Shown: piece after piece, positions 21,167-33,685 of the stretch | Layout of the letters: each line of letters opens with the position of its first letter | Numbering within the stretch: position 1 is the first letter of the stretch | Assembly: GCA_006352455.1 (NCBI GenBank) | Contig: VANL01000063.1 | Coordinates: 18,572 to 82,571, forward strand | Length of the DNA: 64,000 nucleotides | Direction: 5' to 3' | Source of the DNA: Brachionus sp. 'Tiscar' | Taxonomy: Eukaryota; Rotifera; Eurotatoria; Ploima; Brachionidae | Position numbers and translations under genes: made by a program | The notes under the pieces: generated by a model | The model's input: only the letters and a program-made list of their open reading frames with translations | Told to the model about the DNA's origin: nothing | The model's database searches: none

Positions 21167-23325
21167 TTACAAACGAATTCTACCGTTTAAGATGTCTTCA
21201 TATAATTTATCATTCATTTTTTTATAAAGCTCATCTTTAGCATCAAAATAATAAATATGGTCATTGAGAATTTTGATGTTGTATGCTTCTTCAACAAGCT
21301 TCGTTTTTTTTGCTTTAAAAGTGCCTGAAAAAAAAAAAAAATTTGAAGGAGTAATATCTTTTATAAAAGCGTCAATTTACCAGTGTGATCCAAAATAGAG
21401 GTAAATCGCATGAATAATGGCCGAGAATAGGAAGGAAGTTCTTCTTTTATTCTTTTGCTTAAATATTGTACATCAATTGAATCAGGTGATTCGGCAATGC
21501 TGACCATTCCTGCTCGACCTTCTTGACCCGGAATCTCAACACCGTAAACAACAACTTCTTTAGAATTCAAAAATCTACTTATTTGATTCTCAACTTCAAC
21601 AGTCGATACGTTTTCACCTCTCCATCGATATGTATCTCCCAAACGATCACAAAAGTAAAAATATCCAAATCTATCCATTAGCATTGCATCACCTTGAAAT
21701 TTTTTAAAATTAATTAAAAAAAAAATAGAGATTTTATTTAAATAGAAAAAAATTTGCGTAAAAAAAGAAAATTAATTAAATTCCAAAAACAATAAAATAA
21801 AGATGAAAGATTCAATTAATAAATTAATAATTTTAATAACTAACCTGTATTGAAAGCTTTCTGACCAGATTTAAACACATCATTAATTATCTTCTTTTTT
21901 GATGCTTCTGGATTGTTAGCATATCCATTAAAAGCTTTTGTGGGCTCATTTCCAATAATTCCAATCAAAAGACCCTTTTCACCAACACTACACTCAATAC
22001 AAAAACCTTTCTCATCTCTAATCGGGTTCATTTGATCATCAATTCTAATTAAATAAATAGGATAAACACTCTTTACTAATCTGGTTATCAAAGGTTTGAA
22101 GCCACATGAGCCAACTTTATAGTCTAAATTTAACATTGTACAATTTCCTTCTGAGGCAGCGTAAAATTCCAAACATTTGACACCAAATCTTTGATTGAAC
22201 TCTATCCAAACATTTGCTCTAAGTCCATTGCCATAAGCCTTACGCACTTTGTGCGCTTTATCTAATTGGGATGGTTGCTGATTGACCAAAAATCGACATA
22301 TTTCACCAACATAAATGAAACTCGTACAATTATACTCGATGCAATCTTTCCAAAAATTGGAAGCACTGAATTTTTTTCTTAAAACAATAGTTGAACCAAC
22401 AGTAATAGCCGAACCGATGCCTAGCAAAGTTCCGTTTCCATGATATATTGGCAGAGTTACATAGACAATGTCATTTTTACCCAAACCAGCAGCTCTGAAA
22501 AATGTTGAAGCACCTCCGTAATAACGACTTTGTTTAATAACAGCTGGTTTAGGCAAACCAGTTGTTCCACTTGTATAAATGTACAAAATTGTGTCCTCTG
22601 AAGTAACAGCATATCCTTCAGGATGGATATTATCCGATTCAGTTTTATTTAAAAGACTATTTAGATTTGTTGCACCAATGCTTGATTGTTTATCACCATC
22701 AAATAACAGTTTGACTTCACCAAGATCATTTTTAATTTCGCCAATTGCTTTTAATTAAATTTTTTAAATTTTTTACTTTTATTTATTTATTTCAAGTTTT
22801 ACCTTGTTCAAGACTTTGATTATAAACAACAGCCAAAGCCTTTGATGAAGATATGGAATGTCGAAGTGGCTCTCCTTTTAAATTTGTGTTTATCAATGCA
22901 CTTATTACACCAATTTTAGATAGACCGAGCCATATGCCTACATACTCTGGCCTATTTTCCATAAAAACAGCAACACAGTCTCCTTTTTTGTACCCAAACG
23001 CTGACGAAGCAAACAAATTTGCTATCCGATTCGAATAATCTTCTAGCTTAAACAAAGAAATAAAAAAATAAAAAAAATAAAAACATTTTTTTAATTTTCA
23101 AACATCTTTAAAAGTCCATATTTTGTTATCATATATAATGCAAGCTTTGTCCGGATGTTGTTTAACTAACTTTTGAAATTCTTTGAATGTGTTGGTTTTT
23201 TCTCTTTGAAATTTGGATAAGGTTAATTTTATGTCAATAAACAAGCGGATTCCCAGTAGATCACGGTACACAGCTAGTATATATTGGTAAAATAAATAAA
23301 AATAGTAGAAAATTGTCTGAATCAT
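21167..23325 (-). CDS. SLC27A: Long-chain fatty acid transport protein / very-long-chain acyl-CoA synthetase
   Basis: FATPs import long-chain fatty acids and activate them to acyl-CoA with ATP; they sit in plasma or ER membranes. Five minus-strand exons: 23325-23104, 23046-22803, 22747-21845, 21692-21381, 21324-21167, phase-consistent, giving 612 residues (human SLC27A1/4 about 640). A hydrophobic N-terminal anchor (IFYYFYLFYQYILAVY) is followed by HPDKACIIYDNKIWTF, VAVFMENRPEYVGIWLGLSK, the AMP-binding signature YIYTSGTTGLPKP (about residues 211-223), EFYAASEGN, and the FATP motif RLGDTYRWRGENVSTVEVE. The last exon gives the family ending TFKAKKTKLVEE ... LYFD-like block. An acceptor-like TTTCTTTAG directly precedes the ATG. 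The paralogue (FATP1/4 rather than 2/6) is inferred from general resemblance only. Confidence 0.94.
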
Positions 23326-24627
23326 CTAAAGAAACAATCTAGACTAGAAGGAGATTGAAAAAAAATTTTTACTAAGATTTTTTTTTAATTAAAAATAAAA
23401 AGAATCAATAATTTGGAATTTTTTATTATTTTGAAAATAATTATTTAATTGTAAAGAAAAGGAAAAATGATTGAAATCGATTTTTATCAATTGAAACTAT
23501 GGTAAATAGAAAATTGTAAAAATTTTGTACTAACCGATACTTTTCTATATATTGTAATAGATTAGTGCAAAGATAAAATGCGGAAAATAATATTTATAAA
23601 TTTTATTTTTGTAGTATTTATGACCTGAATTTAGTTCTATAAATTATAACTTGATATCGAAAGATTTAAAATTAGCATAAATTAAAAAGATTTTAAATGA
23701 ATGAAAAAAAAATCTTAAAATTAATTGACTCAATTATTAAAATTAATAATTAGACAAATAATCCTATTTAAATTAAAAAAATCAATTTTTTTTTTTTTTA
23801 AAATAATAAATAGTTTTTTCATTAAATTCTAGATATAACAAATATTTTTTAATCTTGATAAAGATTAAATATTAACTATTTGAATAATTTGAATATTAGA
23901 ATAATAAAACCAAATTTTGTTTCATTGAAATTTTGAATTTAGAGAGTAGACGATCATGATTTAAAGTTAATATGTAATTATTTTTTGTTAAAATTAATTT
24001 GTTAAATATTAAAATCATAATTTATTATTGAAATTTTGGAGACAACAAGCATCTTTTTTTTTAAATTTAACCATTTTTTATTTATAAATGTAACACATAG
24101 ACTAATTATATTTTGATAAAATTAAATTTTTTTATATCATGCTGTTTAAAATGTGCTCTTTATCTTTTTGTTCAAAGTTAGTTCTAACAATGCGAAAATT
24201 AACTTTTATCATTTTAAAATTAGAATGATTATTAGTTATGGCCGATATTTCTTACTATATGTACTCAAATGCTATCTTAAAGTCGTTCAAAATTTATTGC
24301 ATTTATCTAAAATATATTTATTTATAACACTGTCCTTAAGAAATTTTATTTTTTAAGCCTATTTGATCTATTTTTGTTTGTTTAGAAGAAAAAAAAGAGT
24401 CTTAATTTAGACTCGATAAAAATAAACTTTTTAAATATTCTATTCATTTTAGAATAAATATTTTAGTATTTTTTTATTTGAACATATGTTTTGTATTAGG
24501 ACTATATTAAATTAATTTTAAAGCAAACAATTGAAAATTTATATAAAAAATTTTTATTAAAAAATACTGAAAATTTTATCGGAAATATTTAAAAAATTTC
24601 CAACACAATTAGACTATTAATTTTTGA
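23326..24627. other. Intergenic, A/T-rich
   Basis: 1.3 kb holding the 5' flank of the SLC27 gene and the 3' flank of the lectin gene. Only short chance reading frames; no RNA gene or repeat recognised. Confidence 0.5.
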
Positions 24628-25663
24628 TTACAATTTATACTCACATATTCCATGTGAACGAGTCCAACAAACTAAAGTTTGTAGCATACACTTAGGAAGA
24701 GTAAAATAAGCTACACAATTGTTTAAATTTTTATTATTTACTGAGCTGAAAAATGACTTGTTCATTGGCATTCCATTAAGCCACTTGTACTCGTAAGTTG
24801 AATTGTAAACAGCTCCTACCCACGTTCTTAAGTAACCGGTTATGGATGCTAATTTAATCGCAATTTGTTGATAATAATCAAATTTTTCTTGATCATTCAA
24901 AATGACCAAAGAAGAATTTAATGATTCACAAAAAGATAAATAATCATTCCAATTTAGTAACAACGTTGTTTCCAAAAAGCATGTATTTTTGTATTTTGTC
25001 CAGCCATTTCTACATTTGACACATTCAGATTTTGATTTTGAATAGATTTTAGATGAATCAAAGCAAACACATTCTTCATCTTTACACTCGTAGTCAATTT
25101 TTTTTTCTACAGAATCCTCCTTTATCACTGGTCGCTCCATTTCGACAACTTCTTCGCTCTGCAAATATTTAATTGTATTTTGATCCATGTTAAAAGAGTC
25201 ATTTTCATGCTCATTTGAATCATCAGAAACATTTTCTTTTTCATTCGAATCTTCTTCAGTTTTATCCATAATAAATTTATGTTGAGCGGTCAAATTTGAA
25301 TCAGTCATTTCGTTGTAATTAAAATAAAAATCTTTTTGAAATTAATTGAATCAAATTTTAAAAAATTAATTTACTTTTTTTTAAATAAATAATAAATTTT
25401 TTATTTATTGTGTGATTTTTTTTCTTTATAATGATGCATGAACGAAATCTATCATAGAACACCACAGAGCAATTTTTAATAATCAAACACTTGTATAAGC
25501 ACAAAATAAGCGGAAATTTATTAAAGACAAATAAGTGGCCTAGCTGATCAGATTCAATTTTATTTTGACTTGTTTGGACAGAAAAAAAGGTTGTTTGTTT
25601 GCTACAAAAATAAATTGGCAAAAAACAAATCTTGACTAAAAAAGATATATTTAAAAGCATCAT
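24628..25663 (-). CDS. Secreted protein with PAN/apple-like N-terminus and C-type lectin domain
   Basis: Two exons, 25663-25375 and 25331-24628, joined across a 43-nt intron in phase 1, give 330 residues. The first exon supplies a signal peptide (MMLLNISFLVKICFLPIYFC) and a Cys pattern CLYKCLIIKNCSVVFYD...C that resembles a PAN/apple module. An acidic, Ser/Glu/Asn-rich linker follows. A C-type lectin-like domain fills the end: CRNGWTKYKNTCFLE, W-D-Y-x-x-FC, SLVIL, RTWVGAVYN, YKWLNG, NCV, C...C, GICEY. The Ca/sugar-binding EPN/QPD triplet and WND are not recognisable, so carbohydrate binding is doubtful. If the first exon is not used, a shorter form would start at the ATG at 25308 and lack a signal peptide, which argues for the two-exon model. 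Confidence 0.72.
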
Positions 25664-26194
25664 TTAGCATTTAATTTTTAAAAAATGATTTTTTATTTAG
25701 AATCATAAGGAGAAACATATATATATATATATAAATTTGATAACTTTTTATTTATTTCAAGTGTCAGAAATTTTAAATGATTAAATTTTTAATTCCTTTT
25801 TTTTTCTAAAAATTATTAATATTTTTTTTCTCATGAGTTCAAATTTTTTTGTAGAATTAATAAAATTTGGCTGAGAGCTTTTGAAAATTTCTATTTGCGT
25901 CACTTTCAGCATCCGATTTAGCGTTTTACGTTAAATTTTAACAAACATTTATGATAACATTAATTCTAATAATTAATAATATCTTAAGCGCAAATAATAA
26001 AAACTACTATTTATTACTTTTTATAGAAATATTTATTTAGATTTTTTTGAAAATTAATTTCTTAATTCCAATCATTATCGATGAAAAAATTTGAGCATAA
26101 ATTTTTAACCATAAAAAAATGCAAATATAAAAAAGTTTTTATTAAAAATTTAATGAAAATATTTGAATTAAAAAAATACAAAATATAAAAATTA
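25664..26194. other. Intergenic, A/T-rich
   Basis: Spacer between the lectin gene and CRK, with an (AT)n run near 25716-25733. No gene seen. Confidence 0.5.
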
Positions 26195-27414
26195 TCAATT
26201 ATTAATTTTTTCTACTCTATTGAATGGAAATAGGCCTCTATTTCCATCAGATTTATTTTCTCCGAACCATTTGCCCATTGTTCTCATTTCTAAGACTGTC
26301 ACAGTTTGTCCTTTTTTGAGAGTAATACAAGAATGCTCGTATGGAGATGGAGTATAATCCTCTATGACAAGGGCATCAAATGGACATTTTTCTTTCTAAA
26401 TCAAAATTAAATTTTTAAAAACTTAACTTGGATTAAGTACTTTTTCCTGATTATAATGTTCTTCATCAGTAGAATTGCTACGATATTGACTTATCGGTTT
26501 ACCACTTTCAAGTTTTTTTGAAGCAATACTTGTTTTTATGCTTGGCCATTCATTCTTTCTCAAAATTTAATTAAAAAGTTTTAGAAAAAATTTTTTTGTA
26601 CTGGTTTTAATCTTCTAATAAGTGGTACTGGAATCAAACCAACTTGTCCATTTTCGTTCGTTGCTTTCCACCAATTTTCTCCCTGAGTGTATTCAATAAT
26701 GCTAAGAATTTCGTCTTTTTTAAAATATAAATCCTCATTTGGATCCTAGAAGTTTAAATTAAAACAATTTTCTTTTAGCAGTCTAAAAAATGTACTCCAT
26801 TTTCTGTAAAATCATACAAAGCAATACATTTTTTGTGATAAAAAGCCTTAAATTTTATTTTATAAAAATAATTTAATTTTTTTTTTACTCATGATAATTA
26901 AGATTATACCGGTTTAACTAAAGGACTCTGATTTAGATAATGATTGGAATAGAACTCAAGAATATTAGGAATACTAGAAAACAAACAGTCTTCTTTGCCA
27001 TAGATAAAAAAAACATGTGAATTTTCTTGGTTAGGACTATTTTCGACAAAACGATGCATTATCTTATAACTATTGATTGATTTTGGACCTTCTCTTAATT
27101 TAAAATTAAACAAATTTATCTAAAAAACTCATTATTACGCATCAATTACTTTACACACAAAACTTTCTGATCTTTGTCTTTTGTGCTGTCTCTAATTAGA
27201 AATGTTCCAACCGATGCATCATCTAGATAAGACTTGACATCATCACGACCCAAATTGCCGTAGTAATAGCTTGAAAATTTAAAAAAAAATAAAATTTTTA
27301 ATAAAAATGAGTTGAACTATAATGAAAGTGCTCTTGAGCGTACCTGACTTCATCAAAAGGATCAAATGCTAAACTATTCTCATTTGAAAAATTAGTTTCA
27401 GTGTCTGATGGCAT
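26195..27414 (-). CDS. CRK: CRK adapter protein (SH2-SH3-SH3)
   Basis: CRK links tyrosine-phosphorylated scaffolds such as p130Cas and paxillin to guanine exchange factors like C3G and DOCK180. Seven short exons, mostly below the length of detectable reading frames: 27414-27344, 27269-27155, 27119-26910, 26846-26796, 26745-26602, 26554-26441, 26395-26195, phase-consistent, 301 residues (human CrkII 304). SH2 at about 25-132: YYYGNLGRDDVKSYL, GTFLIRDS with the phosphotyrosine-binding Arg, and IPNILEFYSNHYL. First SH3 at about 138-195: CIALYDFTENG, EDLYFKKDEIL, ENWWKA, VGLIPVPLI. Second SH3 after a Ser/Lys linker: LVIEDYTPSPYE, LKKGQTVTVL, GKWFGE, GLFPFNRVE. The regulatory Tyr221-like site in the linker could be SQYRS or HYNQ but is not certain. 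Confidence 0.93.
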
Positions 27415-28941
27415 TTTGAACAACTTGTTGGATACTTTATTTAATAAATCGCCATAATCCGGCTTTTAGCTAAAAATTTTTTAGATAAAAACTTAATTTT
27501 GTTATAATAAATTTTGGAAATTTTTTTTAGAAAATTGAATGTTCAATCAGCCTTCTCGAGGTCAGCTAGAATAAATAGTATATGTATTTCCTTATATATA
27601 TGACTATAAATATAAATATATGTTTATTTTTTCACTTGCTATGTTAATTGTTTAATATTATGTCTTGTGAAAAATTTAAAATTATCATTATGATTAAATA
27701 AATTTTTGATTAAAAATATTTTAAAAGGAAAAATTAATTGTCTTTTTTAAATTCAAAAGAATTTTTTATAGCAAAATATTTAGATAAATTTATCAATGCT
27801 TTTTTGTTTTACTTTTCATTATTATGAAGTATAAACCGAAATTTTTGAGGAACCAAAATTTTTGTCTTGAATTTTTTTCACAAAAAAAAAAAATTAATTT
27901 TTATCTAAAATAAATAGAGCTTACTTTAGAAATTGAATTAATTTAATTTTTTAAATTTTAGAAAATCGAACTAGAAAATGTTTTTTAATTTTAGCAAATT
28001 ATTTGTGCATCAATTAAGACTAACTATCATGATTAAAATACAAAATTTAAATTTTTAAGCTTTTTATAACAAAAAATGTATTGCTATTCATTGTTTTATA
28101 GACTAGGGAGTAAATCATTGATAATAAAAGCCAGCTATTAAAACATTACTGTCAAATTTTCATGAATAAGCTATCATTTAAAATGATAAATTTTTCATTT
28201 TTGTGTTCAAACATAAAAAAATATTTGTTTAAAAAAAAGTGTTCTCATGTCTATTATTTCTCAGGATTTAATTCAATGTTCAAGCTAAAGAAAAGGCCAT
28301 TTAAAAGGATATTGAAAATTACTTGAAAAAATATTAAATAAACACGGCAGTAATTCAATACCATTTAAATTTAGAAAAATAAATTGTGTGACTTTTTTCA
28401 AATTATCCACAAAATCTTTTTTTATTGCTTCTTCTAATAAAAAAATTTGGTGCCTCGAAAACATTTAATTTTATTATTAAAACAAAGAAAAAATATTAAA
28501 ATACCTTTAGTTTATATGAAACAAAAACTAGCAGTGAAACGTATATTTATTACTCTAAGAATCGATCTTTGCATTTAATAAATAAATTGTTTTGATTTTT
28601 TTCTAATTTTATTTTTTCTTCAAAGAAACGAATTCGTGCTTTTTTTTTATTTTTTGATTAATTAAATGCCAATTTAAAAAAATACTAATAAATTAAATTA
28701 CGTTCAAAAGATTTGATAAATATTCTGAAATTTAATCTTTAAAAACCGCCCATAAACTATAAACTCCAAGTAAATTTTTTTTTCAAATGAAAATCAGCAT
28801 CATTCACAATCAAGATTTAAAAAAAGGACAATTTTTAAGTTTAATTGGTCCGTAATTCGGGATAATTACCACTGTGTAGCGCAGTTTTTTTCAAATAAAA
28901 TTTTAAAAATCAAAATTTATATTTTAATTTTGAATACAAAA
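27415..28941. other. Shared 5' region between CRK (-) and Gbx (+)
   Basis: 1.5 kb divergent intergenic region that must contain both promoters. It is A/T-rich with no exon, RNA gene or repeat recognised. Confidence 0.5.
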
Positions 28942-29598
28942 ATGGAGAAAAATATTCAAAATAAAAATTTTTACATCGAAAAAATTCTAAGCAATTCAGA
29001 AAATTGCCGGATAAATTCAACTTTATTAAATCAACTTTGTGTGTACAATCTGTATCCGAGTATTTTAAGTGCATCTCATTTTTTCAATAAAGCATTAAAT
29101 ACGACTGAATCAAAAAAAATTGAACAGTCCGAAAATTCGGAAAAATGTTCAACAGAGCTAGATTCAAGCGCTGATGAAAATGAGGAAACCATTGAAGAGC
29201 TAGATTCAACTTGTGCAGAGAAAACTAGACGCAAACGAACAGCATTTACTAGTTCTCAATTAATTGAGCTTGAAAAAGAGTTTATGGCTAAAAAATATTT
29301 ATCTCTTAATGAAAGATCAGAAATTGCCAAGCTGCTTAATTTGAGCGAAATGCAAGTGAAAATTTGGTTTCAAAACAGAAGAGCAAAGTGGAAACGAATA
29401 AAAACTGGCTACTTTAGAAGTCTTCACAAATCAAAATCCAATATAGACACAGACAAGTCTTCTATCGATAGACTAAATGATGAAACAGATAATAAAATTG
29501 TTGTTCCTATTCCCATACATGTGTCCAGAATTTTGAAAAAAAATCAACAAGACCAAATCGACAAAATTCAAAGACAAAAGTCAAAAAATTCACTTTAG
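28942..29598 (+). CDS. GBX: Gbx (gastrulation brain homeobox) transcription factor
   Basis: Gbx proteins pattern the anterior hindbrain and nervous system by repressing Otx-domain genes. 218 residues from the ATG at 28942. The homeodomain (about 95-154) reads KTRRKRTAFTSSQLIELEKE, then KKYLSLNERSEIAKLLNLSE and QVKIWFQNRRAKWKRIK, closest to Gbx/unplugged. The diagnostic post-homeodomain motif KIVVPIPIHVSR (185-196) matches Gbx KIVVPIPVHVSR. An eh1-like Groucho-binding motif FYIEKILS sits at residues 10-17, where vertebrate GBX has FSIDSLI. The protein is much shorter than vertebrate GBX (about 350), and no intron lies before the homeobox, unlike most Gbx genes. An additional upstream exon cannot be excluded. 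Confidence 0.92.
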   Translation: MEKNIQNKNFYIEKILSNSENCRINSTLLNQLCVYNLYPSILSASHFFNKALNTTESKKIEQSENSEKCSTELDSSADENEETIEELDSTCAEKTRRKRTAFTSSQLIELEKEFMAKKYLSLNERSEIAKLLNLSEMQVKIWFQNRRAKWKRIKTGYFRSLHKSKSNIDTDKSSIDRLNDETDNKIVVPIPIHVSRILKKNQQDQIDKIQRQKSKNSL

Positions 29599-31330
29599 TT
29601 CACTTTTGTTTTAGATATAAATCAAGAATCGATCGTTTCATTCTTGATACTAATTAATTTAAAAAATTGTAAAATTTCTACAACATTCTGTAAAGTTTCA
29701 GTAAATTTTAAATATTTTTTTAGATTTTTTAACAGCCTTTTCTATTAGTTCTATTGATTTTGTAAAATCATTCAGGCAACTTTCAAATTATCTTATTTTT
29801 ATCTTGTTTGAAATTTATTATTCATCTATAGAAACTAGAAACCAAATATTTTATATTAATTAAAATAAAATTAAATAAAAAATTTCATTTAACACTAGAA
29901 ATTTAAGTGGGAAAAATTAAAAACTAATTTTGAGTGAAATTAGTAAAGTGTTGTTTTTTTTTTGACTATTTAGCAGTCGGTCAATAATGAATACTAAATA
30001 GGACTATTGGAATAATAGCTCTGTTCGAATAAACCTCCCTAACTTTCTATTCTTTGTAAATTATAAAAAACTGGAATTAAAATTTTTTAATTCTAATTAA
30101 ACAAAGAATAATAATAATCTAATGTTTATAAAAGAATATCTAATTCAAATTTATTATCACATTTTCTAGATTATTCTCAAAAATTATTATTAAAAAAAGT
30201 ATTACTAATATCACAAATATGACTTATTCTCTTTTAATCACCAAAAATTGTTATATATTACATGTTATATAAAATTAGACAAAGATTTCAAGCGTAAAAT
30301 ATTCATTCTTTGTTAAATGAGAATAAATCTTAACTTTTAAATTAATGTATAATTTAGTGTATAAATTTTTTGATGCATTTAAGTATATGATCAATTAAAA
30401 TAAAGATTAATTTTTAATGTTTCTTTTAAAAATAAAATTTATCCAAAAAACACACTTTTATAAAAATTACTAAAGAATTTTATTTAAACAAAAAAATTGA
30501 CTTTGATCAATTTATAATATTATAGGCAGATTTTATTCAAAAAATGTTATTTTAAAAAGACAATAATTTTAAATCTACATTAAATTTAGTCACTAAGATC
30601 TCTTGGTCATCAATTGTCACAACATTCATTTGAAATACAAGGCTCTTTGAATTTACTCACAATTATTTAATGGCATCCAAAAATTGTTGATTTTCATATT
30701 TTCTATCTTAGTTTCATATGCTCAAGGCTTTAAAATTAGTGTTTCCGTTATTATGTTAAATAATGGTAAAAATTAAAGCTCATTTTTAAAAAAATTTAAA
30801 AAATGAAAAATTTAGCTCATTCAAAATGCACAGTCTTAATTTACATAAATTGTCATCACTTTGGATTCTTCTAAAACAAACTAAAAGTCAAAAAGTCAAA
30901 AGAAATATTTTTATTTTCAGTTCCAAAATAAAATCTTTTATGTTGAAAACTGCTAAGGTCCTCTTATTCAAGTACATTAGAATTTTTAAATAAATAAATA
31001 AATCATTATGGATTATTTTGTAAATGAAAAAATGATTTCTATCTCTGTTAAAGATTAAATAAATTTTTATTCTAAATTTTAGAATTATTTTATTTACCAA
31101 ATAAATTTTAAAATTAGCAAAACATGATAAAAATTAAAAAAAAAAAAAACAAAAAAACGAAACAACAAACATCAAAAAATTCCATCAAAACTTTCATGCA
31201 ATAAAAAAAAAAAAAAATGTGTTCTCTTTTAACTTACATATAAATTTACAGTTTTGATTAAAAAAAATAAAATAAAATTTTTTTAATACTTTTCTTAATC
31301 CCTGAAACAAACTTGATTAGATTTTTTAGC
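29599..31330. other. 3' regions of Gbx (+) and DUSP (-)
   Basis: 1.7 kb convergent region, very A/T-rich. Long A runs lie near 31137-31150 and 31203-31216. Short chance reading frames only. Confidence 0.5.
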
Positions 31331-33685
31331 TCACAAAACCTCGATCATAGTTTCGGTACTTCCATGCAATGAGTTCTTGTTGGACGAAGACGACGACGAA
31401 TTTGACTTGTTCGCATTCAACAACAACAAATTATTCTCGTTGTTTTCACAATCTTGGTCTTCTTTAATCGAATCCTCTTTGTTCTTGCTCTCTTCACCCA
31501 AATTTTCACATGAAGAAAACATTTTGTTCAATTCATTCGATTTTATGTTCATGTCGTTGTTTAATTTATGGCTCATGTGCACATTCCAAAACGTGTTATT
31601 TGTCAATGGACTATTGCTGCCATTTAAAGTGCTTTGTTCGCACAATTTAAGCTTTTTTTTATTCGATTCTGATTTCGTACAAGAACAAGTAGATGTTTTG
31701 TCGCACACACATGACAAATGAGAGTCCGAGTCCAAATTTGTTTTAAAAGAAGAGAGTGGCAAGTAAAGCGAATCTGATTTTTTATCATCGAAATTAAAAC
31801 CGAGACGAAAAGGCCTCTTGAGTCGATTGGTGCCTGAGTCCAGCAGGGACAAATTAGTCGGTCGTCTCATAACCACATTTGTTTTAGAGCTTGATTGATT
31901 AATCTGATTACTAAATGTCGATTTTCCTAAATCAAAGCCAAAATCTCCTATTGAATTACATGTGAACGATTTGGCCAGGCTTTGTTTTTCGGCTATTGGC
32001 GAGTTAAGATTAAATTTAGAGAATGCAGTCGATGGCGATTGCAAATTAAATGGTGCTCTTTTACAAGGCTTATTCACAACAAAATTTCGGTCAATAAAAT
32101 CATAGATAAATTTTTTTTTAGAACTAGAAAACAAATCGCTTTTATCTTGGCAAATGTTGACTCCAGAATCAATCGATTCACTTTTAATTTCACTGTTTAA
32201 AATGCCATTGTTTATCAATTGTTTTTCGTATTCGTACAATTGGCCGAGAAAATTAAAGTTTGGCGATATGCTCGAGCGTTTATCCTTGACAAATTTAAAC
32301 GCTTCGTCTGATTTTATGTTCATGTACTTCATAAGATAGGCTATGGCCAGTGTTGGCGAACGCGATATGCCGGCCAAACAGTGTATGAGAACTTTTTGGT
32401 TTGATTTGCGACATTTTTCTATAAATTTAAAGGCTACGTCAAAATAGGACATTATTTTAGCCGAATGACCGTCGTTTATGGGTATGCGCAAAAAATTGGC
32501 CTCTTTGACAAACTCGGCCTTTGGACATGTAATGCTCACATTCAATACATAGGTTATTCCGAGCTTTTCGAGCGACTCCTGGCCAAGAGCGTTCTCTTGC
32601 GAGCCTAGATACAAAAAGTCAAGTATTTTGGTCGGCTCGTTGATCGGCTGTTTGTCCTCTTCGCTTAGCGACAGCAAGTAGTTAATCGAAAGCTTGGGCT
32701 CGTTTTCGGACACCAACGAGGACGCTGATGAAACTGCCGAATTGGACGACGAGTTCAAATCAATAACATAGCTGGACAAGCTGTGATTTAGTCTTAGATG
32801 CTTTGGCTTTGAAACCGATTGATCGAAATTAAGCGGTAGAATCGGATACAAGTTAGACGATAAGCTCGACTCGCTTGGTCCTTCGCACAAATTTGGATAC
32901 ATTCGGTCGAAATTGACGAATCCTTCGATCAAAAACGACACTGATTTGTATTTATTAGCCAGTTTTTTAAGCAGTAATATTGTAAACGAGTTATCAAAGT
33001 CTAATTGATTAGTGTGCTCTGATTTTTGATCATAAACCACTATGTTAAGCTCGTCTATGTTGCTGCTAATCAAGTCTTGATTCGAGTATTTGATTAGTAA
33101 TTCGTTTATTGATATCTAATTAAAATTTAAGTGTTTTTTTTTTTTAAATTCTTTACTGTTTATATAGTTTACCTTATCTGATTTTAGCTGTTGGGCTACA
33201 ATTTTTGAAGCTGGTATGTTAAGTGAATTTTTGATGTGTTTAGAATTGAAGTCTACCAATTCACGACTATCAATAATAATTAGCTTGAAAAAAAAAAAGA
33301 AATAATATATAAAAAAGAATGATGATTCATTTTGACAGTCTGTTTCTGTCAAGGCACCTTCCTAACTTATATTTCATAATCGCAAATAATGACTCATTTC
33401 AAGTCATTTTATAATCAAATAAATTAATTTAAAAAAAAAAAAAAATTTATTTTTTTTTAATAAAAGTTTCAAAATTAAATTAATAATTTTTTTTTATTCA
33501 AAATAAAACATTGATTAGCTAATTGGTATTAAAAGACTTACTTTTTTTGAATTTTCATTTGATCTATTTATCCATTTTTCGAGCAAATTCGATGATATAT
33601 GAGACCAAATAGTCAAGTTGTCCGAGTATCGATTCGAGTTCGATGCTGTAGATGTAGATACAAACAAATTAGAATTTGAAGTCAT
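31331..33685 (-). CDS. DUSP: DUSP8/DUSP16-type MAP kinase phosphatase
   Basis: Dual-specificity phosphatase that inactivates JNK/p38 MAP kinases by dephosphorylating the activation-loop Thr and Tyr. Three exons: 33685-33542, 33283-33173, 33115-31331, phase 0, 679 residues. A rhodanese/CH2 region spans about 49-160: LIIIDSRELVDFNSKHI, then NIVVYDQ and FLIEGFVNF...YPNLCEG. The catalytic domain begins KILDFLYLGSQENAL and contains VLIHCLAGISRSPTLAIAYL, with catalytic Cys331 and Arg337 in the HCxxGxxR loop, then FVKDKRSSISPNFNFLGQL. The phrase ISPNFNFLGQL is typical of the DUSP8/16 group. A long Ser/Asn-rich, probably disordered tail of about 300 residues follows, as in DUSP8/16. The third exon uses more G/C-ending codons (TCG, CGA) than its neighbours. 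Confidence 0.93.

Noticed and set aside
24153..24356. 67-codon plus-strand frame in a gene-free stretch
   Set aside because: Low-complexity Phe/Lys/Leu composition expected from A/T-rich DNA; no start context, splice partners or motif.
30888..31100. 70-codon minus-strand frame
   Set aside because: Composition is Ile/Lys/Phe/Asn-rich chance translation of A/T-rich 3' flank.
31377..31721. 114-codon plus-strand frame
   Set aside because: Antisense to the disordered Ser/Asn-rich tail of the DUSP gene.
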